Source: Niastella sp.
Lineage (GTDB): Bacteria; Bacteroidota; Bacteroidia; Chitinophagales; Chitinophagaceae
Direction of reading: 5' to 3'
Assembly (NCBI GenBank): GCA_017744515.1
Contig: JAGIBF010000080.1
Span: 1-37,327 of the forward strand
DNA length: 37,327 nucleotides
This document shows positions 33,351 through 37,327 of this stretch, in pieces. The position numbers were made by a program, and so were the translations under genes. The notes beneath the pieces were generated by a model. The model had not been told where the DNA came from, ran no database searches, and was given only the letters and a program-made list of their open reading frames with translations. Positions within the stretch are counted from its first letter, which is position 1, and every line of letters starts with the position of its first letter.

Positions 33351-35234
33351 ATGTTAAAGAATGCTTGCTTGTCTGGCGCTTTATTGATCGCCTCATTGGG
33401 TGTCGTTGCCCAGGATTGGGTAGCCCGTCATGGATTGTCTGCCACTGCTTACCAATCGGAAGTAGATAAATGGATCGCCAAAGGATACCGGATTGCAGAA
33501 GTAAGTGGCTATGGCAATAATGGCCAGGACAACTATGCAGCTATTTTCGAAAAAGTATCCAATTCACCTGCGTGGGTGGCGCGTCACGGATTGAACGGAA
33601 CACAATACCAACAGGAAGTAGATAAATGGGTAGGGCAGGGCTATCGGCCTGTGCAGGTAAGTGGCTATGTGGCCGGCGGTAATACCAAATATGCCGCCAT
33701 CTTTGAAAAGTCGGTCAATGCCCCCGGCTGGGTAGCAAGGCATGGATTGAATGCTACTCAATACCAGCAGGAAGTAAATAAATGGGTAGGACAGGGATAT
33801 TATCTCACTGATGTGAGCGGTTATACCGTGAACAACCAGGATTATTACACCGCAGTATTTGAAAAGCCTGCTAATATACCCGCCTGGGTTGCTCGCCATG
33901 GGCTCACATCTGATCAATACCAGACTGAGTTCAACAAATGGAAAGGGCAAGGCTATCGTCTTAAGAAAGTAAGCGGGTATTCATTGAACGGACAGGCAAG
34001 GTTTGCAGCCATCTTCGAAAAATCTGGATCAGGCGCCTGGGCCGCCCGTCATAATATGACTGCGCAACAATACCAGGATGAGTTTGATCGCTTCTACTAT
34101 ATGGGTTATCGTCCTGTGTGGGTAAATGGCTATACAGTCAATAATAAAGATTATTACGCAGCCATCTGGGAAAGCAAGAGTGGATTTGATATGAATGAGC
34201 TCAACGACGTTGATGCGTTGGTAAAGAAGTTCATGCAGGATTATAAAGTGCCGGGCGCTTCACTGGCCATTGCTAAAGAAGATCGGTTGGTATTGGCTAA
34301 AACTTATGGCTATGCCGATAAAGAAAGTAATGAACTCATGGCGCCACGTCATCGCCTGCGCATCGCCAGTTTGAGTAAGCCAATTACCGCTACGGCTATT
34401 ATGAAGTTGGTAGAACAGGGAAAGCTAAAGCTAAGTGATAAGGTATTTGGCGCTGGCGCCATATTGGGCACTACCTACGGTACACAGCCTTATAAGAAGT
34501 GGATAACAGATATTACCGTACAACATTTGCTGGAACACCTCGGAGGTGGTTGGACCAATGATGGCAACGATCCCATGTTCAAGAACGTGACCATGAACCA
34601 TTCCGAACTGATCACCTGGACATTGGACAATCAGGCGCTTAAAACAGAGCCCGGTACCAGCTATGCCTACAGCAACTTCGGGTATTGCATATTGGGCAGG
34701 ATCATAGAGAAGAAAACAGGCCAGTCTTATGATACCTGGGTAAAGAACAACGTGCTGGATGATTGTGGCGTCAACAATATGGAAATAGGAGGTAATACCC
34801 TCGCACAGCAGAAAGCCAATGAAGTAAAATACTACGATACGGAAGACCCTTACGCCAGCTATATGAACGTGAAACGGATGGATTCACATGGCGGATGGAT
34901 CGCTACCCCAATCGACCTGGTGCGCTTCCTCGTGCGGGTGAATAAGTTTACTCCTAAAGCAGATATCCTCAAAGAGGCAACGCTTACCACCATGTACACG
35001 GCACCGGCGGTAAGCACCGGATATGCCAAAGGTTGGTCAGTGAATAAATGGGACAACTATTGGCATGGTGGTAGTCTGCCGGGAGAGCAATCCATTATGG
35101 TGCGTACGAGCGGAGGATATTGCTGGGCATTGATCGTAAATACCCGTACCAATAATATTGGCGGAGCTATGGATAAACTAATGTGGGACATTAATGGAGC
35201 TATTAAAAAATGGCCTTCATTCGATCTGTTCTGA
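33351..35234 (+). CDS. Secreted serine hydrolase with five N-terminal tandem repeats (polyglycine-hydrolase-like layout)
   Basis: 627 aa, signal peptide about 1-20. Five tandem repeats of 51-52 residues start at W23, W75, W127, W179 and W230. Each has WVARHGL, a QYQxEVxKWxxQGYR-like helix, VSGY and YAAIFEK. They resemble the bacterial tandem repeat BTRD1. A beta-lactamase-like domain (PF00144 type, about 285-620) follows. It has SxxK (Ser340-Lys343 in IASLSKPI), YSN (440-442) and HGG (572-574). The layout resembles fungal polyglycine hydrolases, which cleave Gly-rich linkers of plant chitinases, so protease activity on host or microbial linkers is a hypothesis. The fifth repeat is more diverged. 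Confidence 0.88.
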   Translation: MLKNACLSGALLIASLGVVAQDWVARHGLSATAYQSEVDKWIAKGYRIAEVSGYGNNGQDNYAAIFEKVSNSPAWVARHGLNGTQYQQEVDKWVGQGYRPVQVSGYVAGGNTKYAAIFEKSVNAPGWVARHGLNATQYQQEVNKWVGQGYYLTDVSGYTVNNQDYYTAVFEKPANIPAWVARHGLTSDQYQTEFNKWKGQGYRLKKVSGYSLNGQARFAAIFEKSGSGAWAARHNMTAQQYQDEFDRFYYMGYRPVWVNGYTVNNKDYYAAIWESKSGFDMNELNDVDALVKKFMQDYKVPGASLAIAKEDRLVLAKTYGYADKESNELMAPRHRLRIASLSKPITATAIMKLVEQGKLKLSDKVFGAGAILGTTYGTQPYKKWITDITVQHLLEHLGGGWTNDGNDPMFKNVTMNHSELITWTLDNQALKTEPGTSYAYSNFGYCILGRIIEKKTGQSYDTWVKNNVLDDCGVNNMEIGGNTLAQQKANEVKYYDTEDPYASYMNVKRMDSHGGWIATPIDLVRFLVRVNKFTPKADILKEATLTTMYTAPAVSTGYAKGWSVNKWDNYWHGGSLPGEQSIMVRTSGGYCWALIVNTRTNNIGGAMDKLMWDINGAIKKWPSFDLF

Positions 35235-35254
35235 GCAGCTAAGCTCATGTTTAT

Positions 35255-35287
35255 AAGGGGCCTCCCGGCAGAGGAGGCCCCTTTTTT
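35255..35287 (+). terminator. Strong intrinsic terminator after the serine hydrolase
   Basis: AAGGGGCCTCC and GGAGGCCCCTT form a perfect 11-bp GC-rich stem with a 7-base loop, followed by six T. It ends the serine hydrolase transcript. Confidence 0.93.
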
Positions 35288-35291
35288 AATG

Positions 35292-35325
35292 CGCCAATGT
35301 CAAATAATAAGTAATTTCATTGGCG
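35292..35325. promoter_or_regulatory. Inverted repeat before the aldehyde dehydrogenase gene
   Basis: CGCCAATG (35292-35299) and CATTGGCG (35318-35325) form perfect 8-bp arms with an 18-base spacer, 6 bases before ATG 35332. It could be an operator or a 5' leader hairpin. Confidence 0.4.
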
Positions 35326-35331
35326 ATAACT

Positions 35332-36714
35332 ATGAACCACGAACGACTAACCGATGCTTTACTGCGTGTGCGCCATTATTACGATAGTGGTGTAACCAGG
35401 TCATTCAGGTTCAGGAAAGAACAGCTGCAACACCTGAAACGCGCATTGCACAAGTACGAACAGGCTATTCATGATGCCCTGTATGTCGATCTTAAAAAGA
35501 ATGCCGAAGAAAGCTGGGTTACAGAAACGGGTTTTATACTGAGCGAGATCAATGTAGCCCTGAAAGGGTTGCGCAATTGGATGGAGCCGGAGCGTGTGAG
35601 CACCAACCTGGTAAATCTGCCTTCCTCCAGTTACATCCTGCGTGAGCCACTGGGCGTGGTATTGATCGTGGCCCCATGGAACTATCCATTCCAGTTATTG
35701 TTTGCCCCCTTGATTGGAGCGATAGCGGCCGGCAATTGCGTCGTGCTTAAAGCAAGCGAGTTTGCTCCGGCCACAGCTGCTATCATGAAACAATTGATAG
35801 AAGAAACATTCCCCAAAGAATATATTCTGTACACAGAAGGTGATGGAGCGGAAGTCGTTCCCGCCATGATGCAGTCGTTCCGGTTCGACCATGTCTTTTA
35901 TACCGGCAGCACCAATACCGGCAGGATCATTTACCGGATGGCTGCAGAGCAGCTTATACCCGTGACATTGGAACTGGGCGGCAAGAGTCCCTGTATAGTG
36001 GAAAGCGATGCTAATATTAAGGTGGCTGTCCGCCGCATTGCCGTGACAAAATTCTCCAATGCCGGGCAAATGTGTGTTGCGCCGGATTATGTGTTGGTAC
36101 ATACATCTGTATACGATGCATTCATGGAAGCCATGAAACAAACCATACAGCAGTTCTTCTCCGAAAACCCGGCAGAGAGCTATAGCTATGGAAAGATCAT
36201 CAACCGCAAACAGTTTGATAGATTAACCCGGTTATTGAACAGCGGGCACATAGCCTATGGCGGACAGCAGAATGCTGATAAGCTGTACATCGGGCCCACA
36301 TTATTGGTGCAGGTAACAGGCGATGCGTCCATTATGCAGGAGGAAATTTTCGGGCCTATATTACCCGTCATTCCTTTTGAAACGCGGGAAGAAGCCAAAG
36401 AAATTATTGGCCGTCATCCCGATCCCTTAGCTTTTTACGTATACGCATCCAACAATAGAATTCAACAAGCCTGGATAGAACAAATACCCGCAGGCGGTGT
36501 TTGTATCAACAACAGCAGCTGGCATTTTACCAATCACCACCTGCCATTCGGTGGGCGTGGCGCCAGTGGCACGGGAGCTTATCATGGCCGCAATAGCTTT
36601 GAAGTGTTTAGCCACCGCAAAGCGGTGATGAAAACGCCCACCTGGTTCGATCCGGCAGTTAAATATCCGCCCTACAAGGGCAAGTTGAAACTTTTTAAGT
36701 GGATTATTCGATAG
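35332..36714 (+). CDS. Aldehyde dehydrogenase, class-3-like
   Basis: 460 aa from ATG 35332; the frame is open to 35320 with a TTG, but this is disfavoured by the ATG and the inverted repeat. It oxidises aldehydes to carboxylates with NAD(P)+. VAPWNYPFQL (113-122), the GSTNTGR loop (192-198) for cofactor, LELGGKSP (213-220) with Glu214 and NAGQMCVAPDY with catalytic Cys248 are all present. Length and the C-terminal hydrophobic tail resemble class-3 fatty-aldehyde dehydrogenases. Four bases separate its TAG stop from the next ATG, so it is probably co-transcribed with the peroxidase, hinting at a shared oxidative or lipid-aldehyde defence role. Confidence 0.93.
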   Translation: MNHERLTDALLRVRHYYDSGVTRSFRFRKEQLQHLKRALHKYEQAIHDALYVDLKKNAEESWVTETGFILSEINVALKGLRNWMEPERVSTNLVNLPSSSYILREPLGVVLIVAPWNYPFQLLFAPLIGAIAAGNCVVLKASEFAPATAAIMKQLIEETFPKEYILYTEGDGAEVVPAMMQSFRFDHVFYTGSTNTGRIIYRMAAEQLIPVTLELGGKSPCIVESDANIKVAVRRIAVTKFSNAGQMCVAPDYVLVHTSVYDAFMEAMKQTIQQFFSENPAESYSYGKIINRKQFDRLTRLLNSGHIAYGGQQNADKLYIGPTLLVQVTGDASIMQEEIFGPILPVIPFETREEAKEIIGRHPDPLAFYVYASNNRIQQAWIEQIPAGGVCINNSSWHFTNHHLPFGGRGASGTGAYHGRNSFEVFSHRKAVMKTPTWFDPAVKYPPYKGKLKLFKWIIR

Positions 36715-36717
36715 CGG

Positions 36718-37327
36718 ATGCCTCAAATGAAAAGATACAGGTGGGTTAAAAGAAGCTTGATCGTCTTACTTATATTGGTAAGTACCTTTACTGGTTACGT
36801 AGCATATGTAAATAGAAATTCAAAGAACATGACCATTAAACAAAAGATATCAAAAGCGATATATCCGGCCCTCATGAGTCTAACGAAATTGCTTGGAAAA
36901 AATAGTAAAGTCATGAATAACGAAAAAGGCGTAGCAGCGCCGCAATCAGTGTACGATTTGCAAGTGCCTTTAAACAATGGCAATATCCTGGACCTCTCGT
37001 CGCTGAGGGGTAAGAAAGTATTGTTTGTCAACACCGCCAGTGAATGTGGCTATACCAATCAATATGCCGACCTGCAAAAGCTGCATGAGCAGTACAAGGA
37101 AAAGCTGGTGATCATCGGCTTTCCTGCCAATGATTTCCATGAGCAGGAAAAAGGCAATGATGAAGAGATCGCTCAGTTCTGCCAGATCAACTTCGGAGTT
37201 ACCTTCCCATTGGCCAGGAAAAGTATAGTAGTCAAATCCTCAGAACAGAACCCCATATTTGCCTGGCTCACCCATAAAACACAAAATGGCTGGAACGAGC
37301 AGGCGCCCTCATGGAACTTTTCCAAGT
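36718..37327 (+). CDS. Glutathione-peroxidase family protein, membrane-anchored, partial
   Basis: At least 203 codons; open at the right edge. Start ATG 36718; ATG 36727 is also possible. The N-terminus is an uncleaved anchor (about 8-30, RSLIVLLILVSTFTGYVAY), so the catalytic part should be periplasmic. The thioredoxin-like core has TASECGYTNQY with peroxidatic Cys110, GFPANDFHEQE (135-143), where the Gln of FPCNQF is Asp139, and WNF (199-201) of the catalytic tetrad. Cys instead of selenocysteine suggests thioredoxin-dependent peroxidase activity. It follows the aldehyde dehydrogenase by 3 bases. Confidence 0.87.
   Translation, partial: MPQMKRYRWVKRSLIVLLILVSTFTGYVAYVNRNSKNMTIKQKISKAIYPALMSLTKLLGKNSKVMNNEKGVAAPQSVYDLQVPLNNGNILDLSSLRGKKVLFVNTASECGYTNQYADLQKLHEQYKEKLVIIGFPANDFHEQEKGNDEEIAQFCQINFGVTFPLARKSIVVKSSEQNPIFAWLTHKTQNGWNEQAPSWNFSK

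Noticed and set aside
1..37327. CRISPR array, tRNA, rRNA, transposase, prophage or defence island
   Set aside because: No regularly spaced repeats, tRNA-like cloverleaf, transposase motif or phage gene was seen on reading both strands; tRNA detection by eye is limited.

Overview
The window looks like a chromosomal segment of a Bacteroidota bacterium, most likely family Chitinophagaceae (Chitinophaga/Niastella-like). Reasons: LytS/LytTR signalling, SusC-like outer-membrane beta-barrels with an N-terminal carboxypeptidase-regulatory-like domain, DUF2911, DUF3857/transglutaminase and PepSY-like secreted proteins, a TIGR02757 protein, little Shine-Dalgarno signal, and several sites matching the Bacteroidota -7 promoter element TAnnTTTG. 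A dispersed palindrome typical of these genomes lies at 14701-14746. I saw no tRNA, rRNA, CRISPR, transposase or phage gene. Most of the window is ordinary core or accessory chromosome.

Layout. 27-2449: lipoprotein, LytS-type kinase and LytTR regulator, with the regulator interrupted by an in-frame amber codon. 2572-6176: guanylate kinase, CorC/HlyC-type membrane protein, TatC and ribose-5-phosphate isomerase B. 6272-8392 (minus): deoxyhypusine-synthase-like protein lacking the catalytic lysine, then two secreted PepSY-like proteins. 8849-12712: ACP phosphodiesterase-like protein, two DUF2911 proteins and asparagine synthase. 12749-13183 (minus): a third PepSY-like protein. 13552-16208: Cys/Met-metabolism PLP enzyme, LysE-type exporter and TIGR02757 protein. 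16279-21979 (minus): two large paralogous outer-membrane barrel proteins, the upstream-most start of the first preceded by two tandem 17-bp palindromes. 22040-23509: a conserved small protein and a GNAT-like protein. 23558-27442 (minus): a two-gene unit of a beta-lactamase-fold serine hydrolase and a GH9 glycosidase fused to a NodB-type deacetylase.

27443-27800 has no convincing gene but many nested inverted repeats, followed by a small membrane protein overlapping a GreA/GreB C-terminal-like gene. 28423-30427 is a divergent GNAT/MocR pair with operator-like repeats between the genes. 30543-32588 is a DUF3857/transglutaminase membrane protein; 32627-32953 (minus) is a coiled-coil tail-anchored protein. 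32954-33350 holds a possible 49-codon gene ending in a strong terminator. 33351-35234 is a secreted serine hydrolase with five tandem N-terminal repeats. 35332-36714 is an aldehyde dehydrogenase, and a membrane-anchored glutathione peroxidase runs off the right end.

The best candidates for undescribed biology are the small ORF with its own terminator (33039-33231), the structured region at 27531-27783, the tandem operator at 19076-19111, the lysine-less deoxyhypusine-synthase-like protein, and the GH9-deacetylase fusion paired with a serine hydrolase. Family assignments come from motif recognition by eye, without database searches.
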